This document shows positions 5,738-13,038 of a stretch of 41,294 nucleotides of DNA, piece after piece. Within the stretch, counting starts at the first letter, position 1, and the number at the start of each line of letters is the position of its first letter. A program made the translations under genes and the position numbers. This DNA comes from a virus. The stretch is taken from the IMG/VR virus record IMGVR_UViG_3300030333_003967, positions 1 to 41,294 of that record. One strand, 5' to 3'. The notes beneath the pieces are model-generated. The model did not search any database. It saw only the letters and a list, made by a program, of their open reading frames with translations, and was not told the DNA's origin.

Positions 5738-5756
5738 ATACGCCCCCGTACACCTC
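5738..5756 (-). repeat. degenerate tandem AGGGGTGTAT-type repeat
   Basis: On the minus strand GAGGTGTAC is followed one turn later by GGGGGCGTAT. It lies between the divergent genes starting at 5696 (minus) and 5767 (plus). AT-rich TATATATTT lies next to it on the minus-strand side, but no clean -10/-35 pair could be assigned. Confidence 0.45.
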
Positions 5757-5766
5757 TCTTAATAAA

Positions 5767-5958
5767 ATGAAACAATTATTAGATATGCTAGGCAGCGCCT
5801 TCGTTTACAGGTCGCCTGATCCAAACCAAGGGTATAAGCGTTTTTACCGTGAATATTTAATGTCGCTTACTCACAAACAGTTAAGACCTCTCGCCGGAAC
5901 TAACTCCCATCTCCCTAAAAGCGTCCTTGTCGATAGAATATTTGCAGACATGAAATAA
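5767..5958 (+). CDS. small basic protein, unknown function
   Basis: A 63-aa protein from ATG 5767 (MKQLLDMLGSAFVYRSPDPN), preferred over an upstream ATG at 5731 that would lie in the repeat region. The C-terminal half (LTHKQLRPLAGTNSHLPKSV) looks like a small helical fold similar to SAP-type or helix-extended-loop-helix modules. It is transcribed alone, divergently from the 54-aa membrane protein, with its stop codon in a hairpin. A regulatory or DNA-binding role is possible; no family is certain. Confidence 0.6.
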   Translation: MKQLLDMLGSAFVYRSPDPNQGYKRFYREYLMSLTHKQLRPLAGTNSHLPKSVLVDRIFADMK

Positions 5959-5979
5959 GGGCAGACATTGCCGCCCTTA
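5956..5979 (+). terminator. hairpin at the stop codon of the 63-aa gene
   Basis: TAAGGGC and GCCCTTA form a 7-bp perfect stem with a 10-nt loop, beginning at the TAA stop. It is followed by a pyrimidine-rich CTTCTTCT instead of a pure T run, so termination may be imperfect. Confidence 0.6.
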
Positions 5980-5989
5980 CTTCTTCTAC

Positions 5990-6027
5990 TGACGAGTGGG
6001 TGATGGGGACACGTCATTTACTCGTCA
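5990..6027. terminator. second hairpin in the convergent intergenic region
   Basis: TGACGAGT and ACTCGTCA form an 8-bp perfect stem around a 22-nt loop that itself contains GAC-AC-GTC. It lies between converging genes (ends at 5958 and 6041), which suggests a bidirectional transcription barrier. No T tract follows on the plus strand. Confidence 0.4.
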
Positions 6028-6040
6028 ACACAAAATTAAC

Positions 6041-6355
6041 TTAATCTTCCGATTTGGCAACTTCTACTTCAAAGCCAAGTCTTTTTAGCTCATCAATTCG
6101 ATATTTCTGAATTTTACTTAAACGGCCTTTCTTAGCTTTCACCTCTACAAAACGAATCTCGCCGTTGGGTTTCAATAAAAGTAAATCAGGGTATCCCGCT
6201 TTTTGAACTTGGATCAGCTTCAGTACTAAATATCCTTCACTCTCGAATTGCTTGATGAGCGTCTTTTGATAACTGCTCTCTGATCGATCGAAAATGACTG
6301 ACTGTAAAATCTTTTTTTGTTCGCACCCTTTGGAGGACTCTAGGCTCGATTCCAT
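6041..6355 (-). CDS. VRR-NUC domain nuclease
   Basis: A 104-aa nuclease of the VRR-NUC (PD-(D/E)XK-like) group. The motif series is visible: SSYQKTLIKQFESEG (helix with conserved Q), AGYPDLLLL (catalytic D) and RFVEVKAKKGRLSKIQ (ExK and a following Q). The gene overlaps the helicase gene by about 119 nt; part of that overlap is needed because the conserved first helix lies within it. Adjacent VRR-NUC and SNF2/DEAD-type helicase genes recur in phage replication modules, where they probably process branched or stalled DNA. Confidence 0.82.
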   Translation of the reverse strand: MESSLESSKGCEQKKILQSVIFDRSESSYQKTLIKQFESEGYLVLKLIQVQKAGYPDLLLLKPNGEIRFVEVKAKKGRLSKIQKYRIDELKRLGFEVEVAKSED

Positions 6356-7511
6356 TCAAAGCAAATACATAATGGACGCGGGGCGCTGTCGTTCTGCCCA
6401 AGAAGCTCGCACGATCGCGGGCTTGCAAATAGCTGAGGCTCGCATAGTCGATTCCGTAAAAAATCAAATACTCCGCACTTGATAAATTAACGCCTTCTCG
6501 ACTTGCTCGCACCTGACCAATAAAAACAGCATCTGAATCGCTATTAAATTTCTCTGGGCTATCGGTTGCACGGTCGCCAAAAGTTTCACGCAGCATTTTT
6601 CCCTCCGCATCGAAGGTGTACATAATCGCAATTTTGGAACCCTTATAATTTCGCTCTATATATTCAGCCTTTGATCTATCAAAAATCAACTTGGCTCCTT
6701 CCTCAGTAATGACGCTCCCTGAATAAATCTGACGAAGCTTACTTAATTTCTTTGCACCCGTGTCGGCTAGAACTGTCCGAACATGACCTTTAACTGTTTC
6801 GGTCTGGCTAATTCCATCATCAATAATATGTTTCGCAATCTCATAAGTGATCGGTTGCATCTGGACATACTTCACACTTTCCTCAATCTGCGTTTCAAAG
6901 CCCGCTTGCTTCTGCGTGATCTTGACGGTGTAAGGCTCAATCTCTTTTAAAATTAATTCCTTATTGGCATTTTGATAATCGTTTATAACTTGGCCCGTGC
7001 CCACTCTTTTTTGAGTCACATCCACATAACCAGCTTTTGCCCATTCGTAAAAATTGCTATACCGATGCCACAGTCTTCGGGTCAATTTGAACTGATGGAA
7101 TAATTGACTGAATGATTCAGGTGATGGTGTTCCACTCAATAAGCAGATATTTCTATAGTTGATCGTGCATAAATTCTTGAACCTTAAACCTGGCTTTGGG
7201 TACGACCCAACCGAATGCGCCTCATCAAGGATCAATAAATCCCATTCGCTATAGCGGTATTTTTTTAGTTGCTCGTAGTTCGTTACTAATACATGAATCC
7301 CTAAATTCAACGCATCTTTTTGGATGCTCGGAATAGCCTTCAACTTCGTTACAAATAAAATCCTTTTGTATCCAAGCCGTTGGGCAGCCGCCAAAGCCGT
7401 CAAGGTTTTGCCCGTTCGCACCTCGCCAGCTAAATAAGCACAACCTTCATTCTTCAATAAAGCAGCTATCTTGCTCGCGGCTTGCTCTTGGTAAATTCGT
7501 AGCGCAATCAT
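6237..7511 (-). CDS. superfamily 2 (SNF2/DEAH-like) helicase
   Basis: A 424-aa ATP-dependent helicase or translocase. Walker A GEVRTGKT (29-36), Walker B DEAH (96-99), motif III SGTP (126-129) and the C-terminal RecA-like domain with QVRASREGVNLSSAEYLIFY and the arginine-finger region LQARDRA are all present. The length is short but both RecA lobes are there. It heads a minus-strand pair with the VRR-NUC gene. Its ATG at 7511 has CCAACCCC four bases upstream and no Shine-Dalgarno. It likely works with the nuclease in recombination or fork processing. Confidence 0.88.
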   Translation of the reverse strand: MIALRIYQEQAASKIAALLKNEGCAYLAGEVRTGKTLTALAAAQRLGYKRILFVTKLKAIPSIQKDALNLGIHVLVTNYEQLKKYRYSEWDLLILDEAHSVGSYPKPGLRFKNLCTINYRNICLLSGTPSPESFSQLFHQFKLTRRLWHRYSNFYEWAKAGYVDVTQKRVGTGQVINDYQNANKELILKEIEPYTVKITQKQAGFETQIEESVKYVQMQPITYEIAKHIIDDGISQTETVKGHVRTVLADTGAKKLSKLRQIYSGSVITEEGAKLIFDRSKAEYIERNYKGSKIAIMYTFDAEGKMLRETFGDRATDSPEKFNSDSDAVFIGQVRASREGVNLSSAEYLIFYGIDYASLSYLQARDRASFLGRTTAPRVHYVFALNGIEPRVLQRVRTKKDFTVSHFRSIREQLSKDAHQAIRE

Positions 7512-7515
7512 TGAC

Positions 7516-7523
7516 GGGGTTGG
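7516..7523 (-). promoter_or_regulatory. CCAACCCC leader motif, copy 5
   Basis: On the minus strand CCAACCCC lies four bases before the helicase ATG. It is again the only recognisable element in the ribosome-binding position. Confidence 0.55.
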
Positions 7524-7565
7524 AATTAGTGGTATCTTACCTATGAACGACCTAAAAGCAACCCA

Positions 7566-7748
7566 ATGGATCCCTATGAGATGAAGGTGATAAACCTATC
7601 ACTGCCGCATGAACAAATTAAATGGCTTGATGAAAATAAAGGGCCAGAGCTTTCTCGCGCTGGGTTTGTTCGTACTCTCATCCGTAAAGCGATGGAGACA
7701 AAACCCGACGCTTATGAATACCAACTAACAATGGGACGCAAAGATTAA
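7566..7748 (+). CDS. ribbon-helix-helix-like DNA-binding protein
   Basis: A 60-aa protein. The pattern KVINLSLPHEQIKWLDEN followed by SRAGFVRTLIRKAME matches a CopG/Arc-type ribbon-helix-helix fold: one short strand, then two helices. Such dimers bind operators and repress their own operon. A second ATG at 7581 (MKVINLSLP) would give the bare domain, so the start is uncertain by five codons. It is divergent from the helicase gene and precedes the primase-helicase gene by two bases, so it may control either. Confidence 0.72.
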   Translation: MDPYEMKVINLSLPHEQIKWLDENKGPELSRAGFVRTLIRKAMETKPDAYEYQLTMGRKD

Positions 7749-7750
7749 CA

Positions 7751-9793
7751 ATGGATATAAAAGAAGAACTTACGCGGCTTCCTAAGTCGTGGGGTTATGT
7801 TGCTGTCAATGGAAATAAACAGCCATACCAAAAAGACTGGCAAAACAAACCACTTTCTCGACTCGAACTATTTAAAGAAATAACCGCAGGTAGAGCAAAA
7901 GCAATTGGCGTTGTCTCTGGTCCAAAATCAGGAATTATGTTTCTGGATCACGACGGGAAATCAGCTTCAGAAATTCTTACCGAATGGAATCTTTCAGTCG
8001 GTTCCCTCCCTCCCTCTTGGATGGTTACATCCGGCAGAGTTGGCCGTTTTCAACTCATTTACAAAGTTCCTGAAAAATACTGGTCCAAAATAAAGACCCG
8101 CAAATTTAAAAGCGGTGTTATCGGTGACGATGGCGCAGTAGAACAAATCGAACTTAGATGGGAATCGTGTCAATCGGTCGTAGCTGGCAAGCATCCATCA
8201 ACTGACGGATACAGATGGATGGAAGGACGATCCCCTTCTGATCTTGAGCTTGCAGAAGTGCCAAAAGCCATCATTGAAAAAATGATGGAACCTAAAAAAC
8301 AAAAGCCCGCACCCGTCGAAGTCTTTAATTCAGACATTGACAAAGCCCGTTCACTTCTTCAATCAATTAATCCTTCACGTTTAGACGATTACGACACTTG
8401 GCTAAAAATTGGAATGGGTGCTCATTCCGCAGGTGATGCACTTCTCCCCGATTGGATCGCCCTTTCACAAAAAAACAGCAAATACGAAGAAGGTGAATGC
8501 GAAAAGAAATGGGACTCCTTTAAGCGTTCAGGTATTTCCCTTGGCACGCTCCAGAAATTTGCGAAGGAAGATGGTTGGGTTCAACCGCCTCGCGTTTTTC
8601 CTGAATCAATCATCCCAGAAGCAACACCCATACCCACAAAACTAGAACAGCTCACCTCGCAAGAATTAATTTCTTTCCTACGCAACCAAAAGCAAGAAAT
8701 TCGCTTTAATACCTTCACCCATTCGATCGAAATGGATGGCAAGGTCATCCGCAATATTGAACTTTTTTATCTAACGCTTGCAGAACTTGGCTACAAAGTT
8801 ACCAAAGAAATGGCCATCGACTGCCTCCTAAAAGTTGCGCATGAAAATGAATATGATCCCGTCCGTTTATATCTTGAGCATGTCAGTTCTATCGAACCTA
8901 CATATATCGATCAATTAGCAACAACCTATCTCAGACCAAAAGACGCAGCGATCGGAAAACCTACGATTTACGACGCGATGCTCAAAGCTACTTTGATCGC
9001 CGCCGTGCGCCGCGTTTTCGAGCCAGGTTCAAAGCACGATTCAGCTTGCGTTCTTCAAGGGCCACAAGGGGCGAGGAAATCAAGCTTCTGGGCCGCACTC
9101 GGCGGGCCGTTCTTTTCTGATTCTTTAGGCGATATCGCTGAGAAAGACTCGGTTCTGCAATTATCTCGTTCATGGATCTGTGAAATGGCTGAGTTAGATC
9201 ATCTCACTAGTCGAAAACATGCAGGCCAAATTAAATCTTTTCTATCAAGATCAACTGACTTAATGCGTGTCCCATACGGTCGCTCTGTCGAAGAATGGCC
9301 GCGTCGGGGCATCATCGTCGGCTCAACAAATAAATCCGACGGTTTCTTAGTTGATGAAACTGGCAACCGTCGCTTTCATGTCATCCCTGTTCAAAAGGAT
9401 ATGGAAAAACCAATAGACCTCGATTCCCTACAACTTGAGCGCGATGCGATATGGTCAGCCGCCGTTCACGCATACCGCAATGGCGAATCTTCTTTCCTCT
9501 CAACAGAACAAGAAAATCAAATCGCAAATGAAAACATGTCGTACCTTGTCGATTCGCCTTGGCAGCCAGTCATAGCTCAATGGCTTAATAACCCATCAAA
9601 TAAAATGAAGGACATCACAATTGAACTTTTGCTTACAGAAGCGATCGAAAAATCAACGGAACGACAAACGCGCTCCGACGTGATGGCTGTCTCAAACATT
9701 CTCAAATCGCTCAATTATGAGCGCAAAAAGAAAAGAGTGAACGGAACCCCCCGCTGGGTCTGGTTCCTTCCTCGTTCCCTCCCCGTTCCCTAG
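7751..9793 (+). CDS. prim-pol / VirE-type primase-helicase replication protein
   Basis: A 680-aa multidomain replication protein. Residues about 1-165 form a bifunctional primase-polymerase domain with LDHDG (D66, D68) and VVAGKHPSTDGYRW (H148). A PriCT_2-like region follows (about 195-265, DYDTWLKIGMGAHSAG). The C-terminal half is a VirE/VapE-like P-loop helicase: Walker A GPQGARKS (437-444), an AELDHL segment and SRSTDLMRVPYG, GSTNKSDGFLVDETGNRRF. It probably primes and unwinds at the origin. The 3' end carries the first GTTCCC repeats of the candidate origin, encoding RSLPVP. Confidence 0.9.
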   Translation: MDIKEELTRLPKSWGYVAVNGNKQPYQKDWQNKPLSRLELFKEITAGRAKAIGVVSGPKSGIMFLDHDGKSASEILTEWNLSVGSLPPSWMVTSGRVGRFQLIYKVPEKYWSKIKTRKFKSGVIGDDGAVEQIELRWESCQSVVAGKHPSTDGYRWMEGRSPSDLELAEVPKAIIEKMMEPKKQKPAPVEVFNSDIDKARSLLQSINPSRLDDYDTWLKIGMGAHSAGDALLPDWIALSQKNSKYEEGECEKKWDSFKRSGISLGTLQKFAKEDGWVQPPRVFPESIIPEATPIPTKLEQLTSQELISFLRNQKQEIRFNTFTHSIEMDGKVIRNIELFYLTLAELGYKVTKEMAIDCLLKVAHENEYDPVRLYLEHVSSIEPTYIDQLATTYLRPKDAAIGKPTIYDAMLKATLIAAVRRVFEPGSKHDSACVLQGPQGARKSSFWAALGGPFFSDSLGDIAEKDSVLQLSRSWICEMAELDHLTSRKHAGQIKSFLSRSTDLMRVPYGRSVEEWPRRGIIVGSTNKSDGFLVDETGNRRFHVIPVQKDMEKPIDLDSLQLERDAIWSAAVHAYRNGESSFLSTEQENQIANENMSYLVDSPWQPVIAQWLNNPSNKMKDITIELLLTEAIEKSTERQTRSDVMAVSNILKSLNYERKKKRVNGTPRWVWFLPRSLPVP

Positions 9794-9951
9794 GTGGGAA
9801 CGCCTCAAAATCCCGTTGTCCGCTGGTTTCTTATACTATGTTCCCTATGTTCCCTATGTTTTATATATAAATATAAATATAGGGTCTTTATAGGGATGTA
9901 TACCGTTTAGGTAAGTTTATAGGATGCATGGAACGGACGGGAACAGGGAAC
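9774..9951. other. GTTCCC repeat cluster with AT-rich core, candidate replication origin
   Basis: Seven copies of GTTCCC or its complement lie in 178 bp: 9774, 9785, 9796 (inverted), 9840, 9849, 9939 (inverted) and 9946 (inverted); the first three are spaced exactly 11 bp. Between them is an AT-only stretch TTTTATATATAAATATAAAT flanked by CCCTAT (9852-9857) and ATAGGG (9879-9884). Iterons plus an AT-rich element next to a primase-helicase gene are typical of a phage origin. An operator cluster is the alternative. Confidence 0.5.
9892..9901 (+). promoter_or_regulatory. AGGGGTGTAT-type motif, plus orientation (one mismatch)
   Basis: AGGGATGTAT, one mismatch from the promoter motif, reads toward the methylase and terminase genes. 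No good -35/-10 pair was found, so any promoter here is tentative. Confidence 0.3.
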
Positions 9952-9977
9952 ACCTTGATCAATCTCATTTCTGTCTC

Positions 9978-10205
9978 ATGTCTGTCTCATCTAAGAACAA
10001 GCCTGTAGTGGATCGACTCATCCTTATCCTTGCTCAGGCCAAATATACGGCCGCTGCTATCGCCGATAATGCTATCGACGATCAAGTCCCAATTGATGAC
10101 GAATCGATAATGATGTTGTCACGCGATTTAAACTCTATAAAAAATTACCTTCATACTGCTTACGAAATTAATGACCTCGATCAATCAGCTAAAGAGCGAT
10201 CATAA
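9978..10205 (+). CDS. small helical protein, unknown function
   Basis: A 75-aa protein from ATG 9978 (MSVSSKNKPVVDRLILILAQ). The frame is open upstream to an ATG at 9924, but those residues overlie the GTTCCC repeats and look non-coding, so the inner ATG is preferred; neither has a clear ribosome binding site. The sequence is helical (AKYTAAAIADNAID, LSRDLNSIKNYLHTAYEIN). It overlaps the following ParB/methylase gene by 35 nt. No family recognised. Confidence 0.5.
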   Translation: MSVSSKNKPVVDRLILILAQAKYTAAAIADNAIDDQVPIDDESIMMLSRDLNSIKNYLHTAYEINDLDQSAKERS

Positions 10206-11364
10206 AAATGCCCGCAAAAGGACAGATCGATCCTCTTCTCTAATCAAAGAATCCTTAGAAAAATTTGGGGCTGCTCGTTCCATAGTCATCGATGAAGAAA
10301 ACAGAATCCTTGCTGGTAATGGAACCATCGAAGGAGCAAAAGCCGCTGGAATAAAAAATCTTCGAGTCATAGAAACAGATGGTCAAGAAATTATTGCTGT
10401 AAAAAGAACAGGATTGTCAGAAGAGGAAAAAGTTGGGCTTGCTCTAGCCGATAACAGAACCTCCGACCTTTCAGAGTGGGATGCTGAAATGCTTAAACAG
10501 CTTTCAGAAGAACAAGATTTAAATCCTTGGTTTGATGAAAGTGATCTTGCTGAACTGATAGGAGAACCAGAAAAAATTGAAGGCTTGACAGATCCCGATG
10601 ATGCCCCTGACGTACCAGAAGATCCAATTACTAAGCCTGGTGATTTATGGATATTGGGTGAGCATCGTCTTCTTTGTGGAGATTCAACAAGTATTGAGCA
10701 ATTAGAAAGGTTGATGGATGGGAAGCAAGCTGATTTATGGCTTACTGATCCTCCTTATAACGTGAATTACGAAGGCAAGACGAAGGATAAATTAGTAATT
10801 GAAAACGACTCAATGAACGCTCAAGATTTCAGGCAGTTTCTTGTTGATGTATATACAGCGGCTGATGCTGTAATGAAATCTGGCGCTCCATTTTATATTT
10901 GGCATGCAGATTCTGAAGGGTTTAATTTTCGTGGGGCTGCAGATGAAATGGGTTGGAGGGTAAGGCAATGCTTGATTTGGGTAAAGCAAACAATGGTGAT
11001 GGGTCGCCAGGATTATCACTGGAAACATGAGCCTTGTTTATATGGCTGGAAAGAAGGTGCTGCTCACACTTGGAATACAGATCGAAAGCAAACAACAGTT
11101 CTTGAATTTGACAGACCAAGTAGGAATAAGGAACACCCAACAATGAAGCCTGTTGATTTATTCCAATATCAAATGTGTAATTCTTCTGTTCAAGGGGCAG
11201 TAATTTTGGATTCGTTTGGTGGTTCTGGAACGACAATTATTGCTGCGGAACGAGCAAGACGTAAAGCTTGCTTAATGGAACTAGATCCACGCTATTGCGA
11301 TGTAATCGTCAAAAGGTGGGAGGATTTTACTGGTAACAATGCAAAACGTGTAACATCTAGTTGA
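10171..11364 (+). CDS. ParB-like nuclease domain fused to DNA N6/N4 methyltransferase
   Basis: A 397-aa fusion. Residues about 1-130 are a ParB/sulfiredoxin-like domain (SIVIDEENRILAGNGTIEGA, then EEEKVGLALADNRTSDLSEWD). The rest is a beta-class amino-methyltransferase: DPPY (193-196) comes before FGGSGTT (349-355), with EHPTMKPVDLFQYQM between. It methylates adenine N6 or cytosine N4. This combination is common in phages just upstream of terminase and may mark DNA against restriction or before packaging. It overlaps both neighbours and is read in one operon with the terminase genes. Confidence 0.9.
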   Translation: MTSINQLKSDHKNARKRTDRSSSLIKESLEKFGAARSIVIDEENRILAGNGTIEGAKAAGIKNLRVIETDGQEIIAVKRTGLSEEEKVGLALADNRTSDLSEWDAEMLKQLSEEQDLNPWFDESDLAELIGEPEKIEGLTDPDDAPDVPEDPITKPGDLWILGEHRLLCGDSTSIEQLERLMDGKQADLWLTDPPYNVNYEGKTKDKLVIENDSMNAQDFRQFLVDVYTAADAVMKSGAPFYIWHADSEGFNFRGAADEMGWRVRQCLIWVKQTMVMGRQDYHWKHEPCLYGWKEGAAHTWNTDRKQTTVLEFDRPSRNKEHPTMKPVDLFQYQMCNSSVQGAVILDSFGGSGTTIIAAERARRKACLMELDPRYCDVIVKRWEDFTGNNAKRVTSS

Positions 11365-11684
11365 TGGCAAAAAAAGGTACTAAAGCTGAAACAATTGTTC
11401 GAGCGCAGAAATTCGCTCGGATTATTGCTAATGGCGGCAGAAGGTCAGACTGTGTTCGTTTTGCCGCCGAAAACTGGGGGGTGGGTGAAAGAACCGTTGA
11501 TTCTTACTTAAACCTTGCTAGAGCTGAATTACAAAGGGACTGGGACATAGAACGACCCCAGATGGTTGCCGACCTTCTCTCACAATGCAGCACCTTACAG
11601 ATGGAAGCTAGAAGGGCGGGGCAATATCACATCGCTCTCGGTGCAATCAATACGGCTGCTAAACTTGCTCAACTTTGTTCGTGA
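11364..11684 (+). CDS. terminase small subunit
   Basis: A 106-aa protein beginning MAKKGTKAETIVRAQKFARI. The ATG overlaps the methyltransferase stop (TGATG). An HTH-like segment (SDCVRFAAENWGVGERTVDS) followed by helices rich in Ala, Leu and Gln fits DNA-recognition small terminases, which bind the packaging site and regulate the large subunit. The gene ends in a GTGA overlap with the large terminase, the usual coupled order. The assignment rests on both HTH pattern and position. Confidence 0.78.
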   Translation: MAKKGTKAETIVRAQKFARIIANGGRRSDCVRFAAENWGVGERTVDSYLNLARAELQRDWDIERPQMVADLLSQCSTLQMEARRAGQYHIALGAINTAAKLAQLCS

Positions 11685-13018
11685 GTATTCTTGCAGCAGT
11701 AGAGAAGGGACATATACTCCATCAAGTTGGATCGTTTGGATTACCAACAGCGCAAGAGGCAATCGCAAAAATATATGAGGGTCTTTTGCCGCATCAAAAA
11801 CAATTTTGTGATGACACTGAACATAGAAAGCTCGCTTTAGTTTGTGGTTTTGGAGCGGGCAAAACTCACGGGTTATGCGCTAAAGCCTGCATATTGGCGG
11901 CCAAGAACGTGGGTCATGTCTCCGCAATTTTTGAACCTACTGCGCCCATGCTTCGCGATATTTTGCAGCGCACAATGAACGAGCTTTTAGAACAGTGGGA
12001 AATTCCTTATACCTTTAGAGCTTCGCCTTTACCTGAATACACTTTGCATTTTGAGGAAGGGAACCATCAGATATTACTCAGAACAATTTTGACGTATCAA
12101 CGCTTACGCGGTCAGAACTTATGTGCGGTCGGATTTGATGAGGCTGATACAGTTGGAGAATACGACGCTTGCCAAGCCATGAATATGGCACTTGCAAGAT
12201 TACGTTCAGGGAATGTTCAACAATTTTTCTGTAGCACAACGCCAGAAGGTTACGGCTTTGCATTTAAAACATTTGAGAAAGAGGCAAAAGAAGACACTTC
12301 TTTAATCAGGGCGCGAACGGCTGACAATCCTTTTTTGCCTGACGGCTTTATCGATAGTTTGATGGAGAACTATCCAAAGCAATTAATTGAGGCGTATTTA
12401 GAAGGAAGGTTTACAAATCTGACAACGGGCGCAGTTTATGATCGCTTCTCTAGGGAAAAGCACGTTTTCGATGGCCCTTATGACTCACAAGAGGAAATCA
12501 TCAGGGCGGGTATTGATTTTAATATTGGTAATATGAGTTGTGTCATTGGGGTGCGTGACGGGGAGAAATTAGTAATAATTGATGAAATTTCAAAAGCGCA
12601 TGATACCGATGCGCTTGCTCAAGAAATTAAACGCCGATACCCAGGCCAAAGAGTTCTTATTTATCCCGATTCATCTGGAGGCAATCGCTCAACCAATGCA
12701 ACAAAAACAGATATATCCATACTCGAAGGTTATGGATTCACAAATCAAAGCCCAAAATCGAACCCCCCAGTCCGTGATCGAGTCTCGTCTGTACAGGCTC
12801 TGCTTGAAAATTCAAAAGGATCCATCCGCTTGGCGATATCTTCCCGTTGCCAACGCTTGATTGAATGTTTAGAACTTCAAAGCTGGACGGAAAACGGCGA
12901 ACCTGACAAACAGAATGGCTACGATCACATGAATGACGCACTTGGTTATATGATTTGGCGTGAATTTAATCCGCTTTATATGCGGGCAGGTCGTGGCACT
13001 GGCGTTAGGATCTATTAA
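11681..13018 (+). CDS. terL: terminase large subunit
   Basis: A 445-aa packaging motor. The ATPase has Walker A GFGAGKT (56-62), Walker B CAVGFDEAD (D153-E154) and a coupling motif CSTTPEG. The RNase H-like nuclease has AGIDFN (D279), LIYPDSSG (D330) and DHMNDALGY (D415, D419). The GTG start at 11681 overlaps the small-subunit stop as GTGA and is preferred to an in-frame TTG two codons earlier. It docks on the portal encoded next, cuts the DNA and pumps it into the head. Length is normal for the family. Confidence 0.95.
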   Translation: MSILAAVEKGHILHQVGSFGLPTAQEAIAKIYEGLLPHQKQFCDDTEHRKLALVCGFGAGKTHGLCAKACILAAKNVGHVSAIFEPTAPMLRDILQRTMNELLEQWEIPYTFRASPLPEYTLHFEEGNHQILLRTILTYQRLRGQNLCAVGFDEADTVGEYDACQAMNMALARLRSGNVQQFFCSTTPEGYGFAFKTFEKEAKEDTSLIRARTADNPFLPDGFIDSLMENYPKQLIEAYLEGRFTNLTTGAVYDRFSREKHVFDGPYDSQEEIIRAGIDFNIGNMSCVIGVRDGEKLVIIDEISKAHDTDALAQEIKRRYPGQRVLIYPDSSGGNRSTNATKTDISILEGYGFTNQSPKSNPPVRDRVSSVQALLENSKGSIRLAISSRCQRLIECLELQSWTENGEPDKQNGYDHMNDALGYMIWREFNPLYMRAGRGTGVRIY

Positions 13019-13038
13019 AGTGTTAATTATTTAATGCT

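Noticed and set aside
10922-11236. 104-codon minus-strand frame
   Set aside because: Antisense to the methyltransferase domain containing conserved motifs; no independent coding signal.
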